DNA of 5,216 nt from Candidatus Dadabacteria bacterium (GTDB taxonomy: Bacteria; Desulfobacterota_D; UBA1144; Nemesobacterales; CSP1-2): NCBI GenBank assembly GCA_022615255.1, contig JAKEHC010000068.1, positions 1-5,216 on the forward strand, in the 5' to 3' direction. How positions within the stretch are numbered: position 1 is the stretch's first letter; each line of letters begins with the position of its first letter. The position numbers were made by a program, and so were the translations under genes. Positions 1-5,216 of the stretch are shown here, piece after piece. Below the pieces are notes generated by a model. The model did not search any database, was not told where the DNA came from, and saw only the letters and a list, made by a program, of their open reading frames with translations.

Positions 1-8
1 CCGCTTTT

Positions 9-43
9 TAGAATTTTAGGTTTATAGATAAATTCTATTTTTT
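9..43 (+). terminator. weak intrinsic-terminator-like hairpin
   Basis: An 8-bp perfect inverted repeat, TAGAATTT (9-16) and AAATTCTA (30-37), encloses a 13-nt loop and is followed directly by six T residues (38-43). This is the layout of a Rho-independent terminator for a plus-strand gene ending left of the window. The stem has only one G-C pair and would be weak, so chance in an AT-rich spacer is a real alternative. On the minus strand no T-run follows the stem. Confidence 0.3.
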
Positions 44-53
44 ATCCGCTTGC

Positions 54-81
54 TTGACATAGAATCAGCTTATTTTATTAT
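54..81 (+). promoter_or_regulatory. sigma70-type promoter, probably for the hydrolase gene
   Basis: A perfect -35 hexamer TTGACA (54-59) is followed after 16 bp by TATTAT (76-81), which matches the -10 consensus at five of six positions. Transcription would start near 88-90. The only intact gene downstream on this strand is the hydrolase at 363, so the transcript would carry a leader of roughly 275 nt. It is the best promoter match I found on the plus strand upstream of that gene. The assignment is inferred from hexamers only. Confidence 0.45.
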
Positions 82-285
82 GCTGTTCTAGACAAGCTCC
101 TTTTTTTAATATCTATACTCTCGAGCATTTTGTCAGTAAAGTGTTTCATTTCAATTCATTTCAGTTCATTTAGCACATGGGAACATGCGAAGAAAATTGC
201 GCAAAAAAGGGGACATGATCCCTTTCCCGCCTCAATTTTAATGTCCGTATTGAATCGAGAAGAAAGTTTATGTTATTTTACTTAA
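58..285 (+). other. 75-codon open frame without a start; possible gene remnant
   Basis: This frame stays open from just after a TGA at 55-57 to a TAA at 283-285. It lacks an ATG until 241 and has no ribosome binding site at a suitable place. The first part (58-170) translates to a low-complexity Phe/Leu/Ile/Ser-rich stretch, as expected from AT-rich non-coding DNA. From about 172 it reads like ordinary soluble protein: a charged segment WEHAKKIAQKRGHDPF (codons 178-225), then SILMSVLNREESL. I do not recognise the family. It may be the 3' remnant of a decayed gene or pure chance. The promoter at 54-81 overlaps its beginning. Confidence 0.2.
145..174 (+). repeat. three tandem 10-bp repeats (TTCATTTCAR)
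   Basis: The unit TTCATTTCAA (145-154) is followed by TTCATTTCAG (155-164) and a degenerate third copy TTCATTTAGC (165-174), which shares its first seven bases. The 10-bp period is close to one helical turn, so a bound protein would meet each copy on the same DNA face. It lies downstream of the putative promoter and inside the putative leader. No known regulator site is recognised. Confidence 0.5.
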
Positions 286-348
286 ATTGAATAACGAAGC
301 AAACGATTAACGCAGGTACAAAGAAAAAAAATGAATCTATTTTAATTT

Positions 349-354
349 AAGGAG
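349..354 (+). promoter_or_regulatory. ribosome binding site that selects the start at 363
   Basis: AAGGAG at 349-354 is a strong Shine-Dalgarno sequence. It lies 2 nt before the ATG at 357 but 8 nt before the in-frame ATG at 363. Normal spacing is about 5-9 nt, so initiation at 363 is favoured and the two extra residues (Met-Leu) encoded from 357 are probably not made. Confidence 0.75.
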
Positions 355-362
355 TAATGCTA

Positions 363-1310
363 ATGGCTACTATACCTCTTAAAGAAGTAGACAGGGTGGA
401 GATTCTCACAATATTGGATAACTCGATTGATATACTCCTTCCAAGCACAGATCGGGTCAAACGCCTGCCACTAACTCAGGATGCTCTCGAACGTGAGACC
501 CTTGTCGCCGAGCATGGATTTTCTACGCTGGTTGTCGTTTCGAGCGGCAATACATCCGAATCTCTTCTTTTTGATGCGGGATTGAGTAAAAACGGGCTTA
601 TTCATAATATGGATGTGCTGGAGATAAATCCCAAGGAGCTACGCACAATTGTGCTTAGCCATGGGCATACCGACCATACACAAGGGCTTATAGGCATGAT
701 AAAAAGGCTGGGTAAGCGCAAGATGCCGCTTCTCATTCACCCCGATGCGTTCCTCAAGCGGAAGGTGGTATTTCCGGATGGCCATGAGCTTGGCCTTCCT
801 CCGCCGGACCGGAGCTTACTTATGCAGGAGGGCATTGAGCTTATGGAGGAGAGCGGTCCTTCGTATTTACTGGACGGTTTGGTGCTTGTTACAGGCCAGA
901 TACATCGTTCAACTCCCTTCGAGCAAGGCTTTCCCATCCACTATGCTTATATAGGTGATAAGTGGCAGCAGGACCCTTTGATACATGATGACCAAGCCGT
1001 TGTGCTTAACGTTAAGAATAGGGGATTAGTGATATTGACTGGCTGCGGACATGCGGGGGTGATTAATACTATCCGCCACGCTCAGGAACTCACCGGTATT
1101 CAGAAGATTTATGCAATTATAGGGGGATTTCACCTTAGCGGGAGGTTGTTTGAACCTATTATTGAGCCTACTATTGCTGTGCTCAAAGGATTCAACCCAG
1201 CGATGGTCGTTCCAGCACACTGTACTGGTTGGAAGGCGTCCCACGCCTTGTCTCGTGAGTTACCTGAGGCGTTTGTGCCCAACAGCGTGGGCACCCGTTT
1301 TGTGCTTTAA
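363..1310 (+). CDS. MBL-fold metallo-hydrolase, COG1237-like
   Basis: This 315-residue protein is predicted to be a cytoplasmic metal-dependent hydrolase of the metallo-beta-lactamase superfamily; no signal peptide or membrane segment is visible. Counting from the Met at 363, the signature HGHTDH lies at residues 100-105 (metal ligands H100, H102, D104, H105). It is followed by TGCGHAGVIN around H230, GGFHL with H257, and PAHCTG with H286, and the protein ends in PNSVGTRFVL. The GC-H-x-G, GGFHL and HCTG motifs together point to the COG1237 branch, which includes the archaeal-type 7,8-dihydropterin-6-methyl-4-(ribofuranosyl)aminobenzene 5'-phosphate synthases. That family name is often transferred to bacterial members without biochemical support, so the substrate here is unknown. 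The Met at 363 is chosen over 357 because of AAGGAG spacing. The gene is monocistronic in this window, with a probable promoter at 54-81, and converges on purF 24 bp away. Full length, no frameshift seen. Confidence 0.9.
   Translation: MATIPLKEVDRVEILTILDNSIDILLPSTDRVKRLPLTQDALERETLVAEHGFSTLVVVSSGNTSESLLFDAGLSKNGLIHNMDVLEINPKELRTIVLSHGHTDHTQGLIGMIKRLGKRKMPLLIHPDAFLKRKVVFPDGHELGLPPPDRSLLMQEGIELMEESGPSYLLDGLVLVTGQIHRSTPFEQGFPIHYAYIGDKWQQDPLIHDDQAVVLNVKNRGLVILTGCGHAGVINTIRHAQELTGIQKIYAIIGGFHLSGRLFEPIIEPTIAVLKGFNPAMVVPAHCTGWKASHALSRELPEAFVPNSVGTRFVL
1275..1301 (+). terminator. possible terminator hairpin inside the end of the hydrolase gene
   Basis: A 7-bp GC-rich stem, GTGCCCA (1275-1281) with TGGGCAC (1288-1294), closes a 6-nt loop and is followed after three bases by TTTT (1298-1301). 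The layout resembles a short intrinsic terminator, but it sits inside the last codons (VPNSVGTRF), and the T-run is short. The gap to purF has no better candidate for this strand. Family-conserved C-terminal residues may explain the sequence instead. Confidence 0.25.
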
Positions 1311-1321
1311 GATGGGTCAGA

Positions 1322-1364
1322 TTGATAGGTCTCTTTATCTATCAAACAATTGTAGCTGTTTGAT
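1322..1364. repeat. two overlapping, mutually exclusive inverted repeats at the purF 3' end
   Basis: TTGATAG (1322-1328) pairs with CTATCAA (1339-1345), and ATCAAACA (1341-1348) pairs with TGTTTGAT (1357-1364) with an 8-nt loop. The two stems share the ATCAA segment, so only one can form in a transcript. They cover the purF stop codon and its last nine or so codons. Neither is followed by a T-run on either strand, so they are not a classical terminator. They may stabilise the 3' end of the purF message or simply be chance. Confidence 0.4.
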
Positions 1365-2750
1365 CTGGACCTTTGAGTCAGTTATTTCTACCGGGTAATT
1401 ACCCGTAAAGCAGGCATCGCAAAATGCCTCATTCCCCTCCATTCCCTTATAGCTCTCTACAGCTTTCATAACCCCTTCAAGGCTCAGATACCCAAGGGAG
1501 TCAGAGGTTAGATATTTATTAATCTCCTCCACATCTAGTGAGGAGGCGATGAGCTCCTCTCTGATCGGCGTGTCAACCCCATAGTAGCAGGAAAAGCACA
1601 TAGGAGGTGAGCTTATTCTCATATGCACCTCCTTTGCCCCTGCGGCTCGAATCATCTTAACTATCTTCCTGCTTGTCGTGCCTCTTACGATAGAATCATC
1701 AACTATTACCACTCGCTTGTCTAAAAGCACATCCCTTATCGCATTTAACTTCAGCTTTACTCCAAAGTTTCTGATGGATTGCTGGGGCTCTATAAACGTT
1801 CTTCCGATATAGTGGTTTCTTAATAGTCCGAGCTCCAGTGGAAGGCCGGATTCCTCCGAATACCCTATAGCCGATGGGACGCCTGAGTCGGGAACAGCTA
1901 CAACAATATCTGCGTCAGCAGGTTGCTCGCGTGCAAGCTGCTTGCCGAGTTCTTTCCTGACCTGATAGACGTTCCTTCCAAACATAAAGCTATCCGGTCT
2001 AGCAAAGTAGATAAACTCGAAAACACAGTGTGCGCGCTTTGCTTCAGGAAAGGGTTTAAATGATTCAACACCCCTCGGGCTTACGACTAATATCTCACCG
2101 GGCTCTATTTCCTTAATAAACTCAGCCTCAATCAGATCAAATGCGCAAGTTTCAGAGGCCACGACTACTGCATCGTCTAGCTTTCCCATAGCGAGCGGTC
2201 TGAATCCAAAGGGATCCCTTGTTGCGATCATGAATTCGGGTGAAAGGAATAGAAGGGAATAGGCTCCTTTGCATTTCATAAGTGCTTCGATAATTCTCTT
2301 TATAAGACTCTCCTCTTTTGACCTTGCGATGAGATGTACAACTACCTCGGTATCGGTTGAGGATTGAAATATTGCACCGTTCTGCTCAAGCTCTTCTTTG
2401 AGTGTTAATGCGTTTGTTAGGTTTCCGTTATGTGCGATTGCTAACTCGGTACGAGCATATGTAACGACTATAGGTTGCGAGTTTTTAAGGTGGCTTGAGC
2501 CTGTAGTTGAGTATCTTACATGGCCTATTGCATTTCTTCCGGGGAGCTTTATGAGAACATCTTCAGTAAATATATCGTTTACAAGCCCCATTTCCCGATG
2601 CGTAAAGAGATGGGTACCGTTTGACGTAACTATTCCGGCGCTTTCCTGTCCACGGTGTTGAAGGGCGTGAAGTCCTAGATAGGTGAGGTTTGCAGCCTCA
2701 GCGTGTCCATAAATCCCAAAAACTCCGCACTCTTCCTTGAGTTTAGGCAT
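1335..2750 (-). CDS. purF: amidophosphoribosyltransferase (PurF)
   Basis: PurF catalyses the first committed step of de novo purine synthesis: PRPP plus glutamine gives 5-phosphoribosylamine, glutamate and pyrophosphate (EC 2.4.2.14). The 471-residue product has the usual two domains. The N-terminal Ntn-type glutaminase domain begins MPKLKEECGVFG: Cys8 is the expected nucleophile after removal of a 7-residue propeptide. HVRYSTTG (77-84) and NGNL (108-111) are further glutaminase-site motifs. The C-terminal phosphoribosyltransferase domain carries the PRPP loop VVIVDDSIVRGTT (347-359). Cys242, Cys388, Cys444 and Cys447 fit the [4Fe-4S] ligands of the Bacillus-type enzyme, and the cysteine-less E. 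coli type is excluded. The start at 2750 is preferred over an in-frame ATG at 2792, because the longer form would add 14 residues before the propeptide and overlap purL by 50 nt. The chosen start overlaps the purL stop by 8 nt (ATGCCTAA) and lacks a clear Shine-Dalgarno, suggesting translational coupling to purL. Confidence 0.97.
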   Translation of the reverse strand: MPKLKEECGVFGIYGHAEAANLTYLGLHALQHRGQESAGIVTSNGTHLFTHREMGLVNDIFTEDVLIKLPGRNAIGHVRYSTTGSSHLKNSQPIVVTYARTELAIAHNGNLTNALTLKEELEQNGAIFQSSTDTEVVVHLIARSKEESLIKRIIEALMKCKGAYSLLFLSPEFMIATRDPFGFRPLAMGKLDDAVVVASETCAFDLIEAEFIKEIEPGEILVVSPRGVESFKPFPEAKRAHCVFEFIYFARPDSFMFGRNVYQVRKELGKQLAREQPADADIVVAVPDSGVPSAIGYSEESGLPLELGLLRNHYIGRTFIEPQQSIRNFGVKLKLNAIRDVLLDKRVVIVDDSIVRGTTSRKIVKMIRAAGAKEVHMRISSPPMCFSCYYGVDTPIREELIASSLDVEEINKYLTSDSLGYLSLEGVMKAVESYKGMEGNEAFCDACFTGNYPVEITDSKVQIKQLQLFDR

Positions 2751-4953
2751 AGTTTTGTAACATATTCTCAAACCCAAAAGCCCAGGCTTCATATGCTTTT
2801 GAAATTTGTATATCTATTAAACCAGCAATAACTAGGCTATCTCCTTTTACTTCACCAATTACTTCCATAGGTACCCCGTATTTTGAGGTTATGTTCTCTA
2901 GTACACGAATGTTCTTAGTATCCAAGGTGACTATGACTCTCGACTGTGACTCTCCAAATAGAAGAGAATCCTCTTTTATTTTACCATATAATGACTTTAT
3001 CTTCACCCCAATTTGACCGCGTAGAGTAAAGCATGATTCGGCAATAGAGACTGCTAATCCTCCTTCAGATAAATCGTGTGCTGAGTTTAATATTCCCAAT
3101 TCACTCCCTTCGATCAGGGTGTTTATAAGCCCAATTTCATCCATTATATCGACCTCAGGAAGTGGGCCGGAAACCAACCCATGAATTAGTTTTAGATACT
3201 CGCTTCCGCCTAGCTCCTCTTTATTTTCTCCGAGAAGGACTACTATATCGCCTTCCTTCTTAAACCATTGAGTGACGTGTTTTTTTTGGTTCTCTATAAG
3301 TCCTACCATCGCGACAGTAGGGGTTGGATATATAGCTTTATTCTCGGTCTCGTTGTAAAAACTTACGTTACCGCTCACAATAGGTGTTCCTATTTGCCTT
3401 GCTGCATCTGCCATCCCTTCTACCGATCTCTTAAACTGCCACATGATCTCAGGCTTTTCAGGGTTTCCGAAATTTAGGCAGTCTGTTATAGCGAGGGGCT
3501 TTGCACCAGAGCAAGCTAGGTTTCGAGCGCTTTCTGCTACGGCAATCATTGATCCCATATATGGGTCAAGATAGCAGTACCTAGAGTTACAGTTTGTTGT
3601 GAGTGCTAATGCCTTCTCTGTTCCCTTGATTCTTATAACGGCTGAATCAGAGCCGGGCGCTACTATAGTGTTAGTCCTAACCATATGGTCATACTGCTCA
3701 TAAATCCATTTTTTATTTGAGAGGTTAGGGGAGGAAAGAAGCATTAGAAGGGCGGGGTTGAAGTCACTCGGCATCGGGATATTTGTTAAATTGAGTTTGT
3801 TTACTTTTCCTAAATACGCAGGCTTTCTATATGGTCTTCTATAAACTGGGGCTTCTTCTGTGATAGGTTTAATAGGAAGATCAACGACTATTTTACCATT
3901 TTCAGCTACTTTTATCTTATGACTATTTGTAACCTCTCCAATTACAGCAAAATCGAGCGCCCATTTTCTGAATATTCTTTCAGCAATTTCCTCCCTGCCT
4001 TTTTTAACAACGAGAAGCATTCTCTCCTGAGATTCGGAAAGCATTGCCTCATAAGGTGTCATACCAGTCTCTCGCCTCGGTACTTTATCTATATGAAGGG
4101 TAATTCCCGTTCCTCCACGACCTGCCATCTCTACAGAAGAGGATGTAAGCCCCGCCGCGCCCATATCCTGTATTCCAACTACGCCCCCTGTTTTAAAAAG
4201 CTCTAGGCAGGCTTCCAGAAGAAGCTTTTCTGTGAATGGATCTCCTACCTGTACGGCAGGTCTTTTTCCCTCTGCCTCATTGGTGAATGTTTCCGACGCC
4301 ATTACTGCGCCGTGTATTCCGTCTCTTCCTGTTTTTGACCCTACGTATATGACCGGGTTTCCTGCACCGCTTGCAAGGCCCCTGAATACTTCATTCCGCT
4401 TAGTTACTCCGAGGGCGAAAACATTCACGAGCGGGTTTCCGTTATAACACTCTTCAAAATAAACCTCCCCGCCAACAGTTGGTATGCCAATGCAGTTTCC
4501 ATACCCTGCGATTCCTGAAACTACACCTTCAACCAGATATTTTGTCTTTGGAAGCTTCGGATCGCCGAATCTTAGGGAGTCAAGAAGGGCGATAGGTCTT
4601 GCACCCATGGTAAAGATGTCTCTTAAAATACCGCCGACGCCTGTCGCCGCTCCCTGGTATGGCTCGATAAAGGAGGGATGATTATGGCTTTCCATCTTAA
4701 AAGCGACGAAGATGTCATCTCCAATGTCTACTATACCAGCATTTTCCCCGGGTCCTTGAACTACCCTTTCTCCCTTGGTTGGCAGTTTTTTAAGGTGTAT
4801 TTTGGAGCTCTTGTATGAGCAGTGCTCAGACCACATGGCGGAAAAGATGCCAATCTCAGTATGGTTTGGCTCTCTCCCTATGGTCTCCACTATCTTTTTA
4901 TACTCGTCCTCTTTAAGCCCATGGTTTAGGGCGAATTTTAGATTATTCATCAT
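2743..4953 (-). CDS. purL: phosphoribosylformylglycinamidine synthase, small form (PurL)
   Basis: PurL is the synthetase subunit of FGAM synthase (EC 6.3.5.3), which converts FGAR, ATP and glutamine to FGAM in the fourth step of purine synthesis. At 736 residues it is the small PurL type, which works in a complex with PurS and the glutaminase PurQ; it has no fused glutaminase domain. The protein shows two tandem PurM-like ATP-binding halves. In the first half are WSEHCSYKSSK (41-51), ESHNHPS (88-94), GAATGVGGILRDIF (101-114), QDMGAAGL (262-269) and SESQERM (306-312). In the second half are DLSEGGLA (627-634) and FGESQSR (666-672). The start at 4953 gives an N-terminus typical of the family (about 40 residues before WSEHC); the adjacent ATG at 4950 is equally possible. 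Only a weak purine-rich stretch (AAGATAAG) precedes it. It is the first gene of a purL-purF unit. No purS or purQ lies within the 263 bp upstream. Confidence 0.97.
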   Translation of the reverse strand: MMNNLKFALNHGLKEDEYKKIVETIGREPNHTEIGIFSAMWSEHCSYKSSKIHLKKLPTKGERVVQGPGENAGIVDIGDDIFVAFKMESHNHPSFIEPYQGAATGVGGILRDIFTMGARPIALLDSLRFGDPKLPKTKYLVEGVVSGIAGYGNCIGIPTVGGEVYFEECYNGNPLVNVFALGVTKRNEVFRGLASGAGNPVIYVGSKTGRDGIHGAVMASETFTNEAEGKRPAVQVGDPFTEKLLLEACLELFKTGGVVGIQDMGAAGLTSSSVEMAGRGGTGITLHIDKVPRRETGMTPYEAMLSESQERMLLVVKKGREEIAERIFRKWALDFAVIGEVTNSHKIKVAENGKIVVDLPIKPITEEAPVYRRPYRKPAYLGKVNKLNLTNIPMPSDFNPALLMLLSSPNLSNKKWIYEQYDHMVRTNTIVAPGSDSAVIRIKGTEKALALTTNCNSRYCYLDPYMGSMIAVAESARNLACSGAKPLAITDCLNFGNPEKPEIMWQFKRSVEGMADAARQIGTPIVSGNVSFYNETENKAIYPTPTVAMVGLIENQKKHVTQWFKKEGDIVVLLGENKEELGGSEYLKLIHGLVSGPLPEVDIMDEIGLINTLIEGSELGILNSAHDLSEGGLAVSIAESCFTLRGQIGVKIKSLYGKIKEDSLLFGESQSRVIVTLDTKNIRVLENITSKYGVPMEVIGEVKGDSLVIAGLIDIQISKAYEAWAFGFENMLQNYA

Positions 4954-5000
4954 TCTTATCTTAAAAATATACCTGTTAAATAAATAGGAGTGTATGATTA

Positions 5001-5021
5001 CGCTGGATAGCTTCCCTAGCG
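5001..5021 (-). other. small hairpin in the purL leader
   Basis: In the minus-strand leader of purL, CGCT (5021-5018) pairs with AGCG (5004-5001), with an inner GGG paired to TCC across a one-base bulge, giving about 7 bp and a 6-nt loop. No T-run follows, so it is not a terminator. The leader lacks the conserved cores I know for guanine, ZTP (pfl) or PRPP (ykkC-type) riboswitches. Confidence 0.25.
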
Positions 5022-5065
5022 AAATCGTGAACTCTTTTTTGTATAGTTTTCTATTTTTTCTTCTT

Positions 5066-5094
5066 TTGACTTGAGATTAGATTTATCGTATTTT
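5066..5094 (+). promoter_or_regulatory. sigma70-like promoter reading rightwards
   Basis: TTGACT (5066-5071, five of six matches to consensus) is separated by 17 bp from TATTTT (5089-5094, four of six). Transcription would start near 5100-5102 and run towards the right edge of the window, straight into the hairpin and T-run at 5113-5164. Any served gene lies outside the window. Evidence is hexamer match and spacing only. Confidence 0.35.
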
Positions 5095-5118
5095 AGGTGC
5101 GATAACCGGGTTAAGCAA
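5090..5118 (-). promoter_or_regulatory. candidate promoter for purL-purF
   Basis: On the minus strand TTGCTT (5118-5113) stands 17 bp before TAAAAT (5095-5090), a five-of-six -10 match with a poor -35. It would give a purL leader of about 130 nt. A second candidate, a perfect TATAAT at 5132-5127, has no recognisable -35 at 15-18 bp. Either could drive the purine pair; readthrough from a gene to the right is also possible. Confidence 0.3.
5103..5113. promoter_or_regulatory. 11-bp palindrome, possible operator
   Basis: TAACC-G-GGTTA is a perfect inverted repeat around one central base. It lies between the -35 and -10 of the candidate purL promoter and just downstream of the start expected for the rightward promoter, so a bound repressor could affect both. 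It does not match the Bacillus PurR box. No regulator is identified. Confidence 0.25.
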
Positions 5119-5164
5119 TGATTCGCATTATAAGTTATCTTTTCAGAAATCATATTGCTTTTTT
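5113..5164 (+). terminator. hairpin plus T-run: terminator or attenuator
   Basis: AAGCAATGATT (5113-5123) pairs with AATCATATTGCTT (5148-5160) over 11 bp with a 2-nt bulge, and six T residues (5159-5164) close the structure. The loop of 24 nt is long and the stem is AT-rich, so it is a moderate terminator at best. It follows the rightward promoter by about 20 nt, which suits either a very short RNA or a leader attenuator for a gene to the right. Confidence 0.4.
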
Positions 5165-5216
5165 GCAGGCTATTTAATAAGGGCATTAGTCATCTGACGG
5201 AGTAAAATTCATTAAG

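Larger units (their letters stand above)
1..362. other. AT-rich intergenic region upstream of the hydrolase gene
   Basis: No intact gene is visible here on either strand. Apart from the hairpin, promoter, open frame and tandem repeats listed separately, it holds two GGGRACATG boxes (179-187 and 209-217), an 8-bp palindrome TTGCGCAA (197-204), and a small hairpin, AAGGGGA (207-213) with TCCCTTT (219-225), around a 5-nt loop with one G-U pair. The segment 175-230 is visibly richer in GC than its flanks. I recognise no riboswitch or structured RNA family. Confidence 0.6.
4954..5216. other. intergenic region upstream of purL
   Basis: No gene is supported here on either strand. Besides the promoters, palindrome and hairpins listed separately, the plus strand has a purine-rich CGGAG (5199-5203) but no start codon after it before the window ends. 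On the minus strand a frame open from the right edge ends at a TGA around 5190-5192; it could be the last eight codons of a gene upstream of purL, but it is too short to identify. Confidence 0.5.

Noticed and set aside
241..285. Fourteen-codon ATG frame (241-285) as a leader peptide
   Set aside because: There is no Shine-Dalgarno before it and no regulatory run of codons; it is better seen as the end of the longer open frame.
331..345. Tiny ATG frame of four codons before the hydrolase ribosome binding site
   Set aside because: Too short and without a proper ribosome binding site to support as an upstream peptide.
737..1244. Open frames of 66-72 codons on the minus strand and in another plus frame within the hydrolase gene
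   Set aside because: They lie entirely inside a gene with complete family motifs, lack ribosome binding sites and show no recognisable protein features.
1150..1398. 82-codon plus-strand frame crossing the end of the hydrolase gene into purF
   Set aside because: It overlaps two well-supported genes in other frames and has no ribosome binding site or protein-like character.
2751..2792. Longer PurF start at 2792
   Set aside because: It would put 14 extra residues before the propeptide and overlap purL by 50 nt; the start at 2750 leaves the catalytic cysteine at position 8, as expected.
2398..4987. Several plus-strand frames of 65-95 codons opposite purL and purF
   Set aside because: All are antisense shadows of the purine genes, whose translations carry family motifs throughout.
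4954..5090. Purine, ZTP or PRPP riboswitch in the purL leader
   Set aside because: None of the conserved core sequences of these riboswitches is visible; only one small hairpin is present and no terminator or sequestering stem lies near the start codon.
1..5216. Mobile element, CRISPR array, tRNA or defence system
   Set aside because: No transposase, integrase, regularly spaced repeats, cloverleaf or nuclease-like gene is seen; all coding capacity is taken by one hydrolase and two housekeeping purine genes.

Overview
The window holds three intact protein genes and two AT-rich intergenic stretches. A plus-strand gene for a metallo-beta-lactamase-fold hydrolase (363-1310) meets, tail to tail, a minus-strand pair of de novo purine biosynthesis genes, purL (4953-2743) then purF (2750-1335). 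The two converging transcripts are separated by only 24 bp.

Organism: the source is a bacterium of moderate GC in its genes, with clearly AT-richer spacers. PurF is the type with a short propeptide, a catalytic cysteine and a set of cysteines suited to a [4Fe-4S] cluster. PurL is the small form that needs separate PurS and PurQ partners. A purL-purF gene pair with these protein types occurs in Firmicutes and in deltaproteobacteria-like or Nitrospirae-like lineages, so the phylum cannot be fixed from the sequence alone; an uncultured deltaproteobacterium-like lineage is my weak guess.

Layout: 1-362 is a long upstream region. It has a weak terminator-like hairpin, a good sigma70-type promoter (54-81), a tandem 10-bp repeat, a pair of GGGRACATG boxes 30 bp apart, and a 75-codon open frame without a normal start whose end reads like protein. 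363-1310 is the hydrolase. 1311-1334 is the convergent gap. 1335-4953 is the purF/purL unit, read right to left with an 8-nt overlap that suggests translational coupling. 4954-5216 is the region upstream of purL. It contains back-to-back promoter-like elements for both strands, a small palindrome, and a plus-strand hairpin with a T-run that could end a very short transcript or act as an attenuator for a gene beyond the window.

Function: PurF commits PRPP to purine synthesis by making 5-phosphoribosylamine. PurL catalyses the fourth step, FGAR to FGAM. The hydrolase belongs to the COG1237-type branch of the MBL superfamily, whose substrates in bacteria are mostly unknown. Its convergent orientation means it is not in the purine operon. 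I see no mobile element, CRISPR array, tRNA or rRNA. The genes are ordinary; the points worth a second look are in the two intergenic regions.
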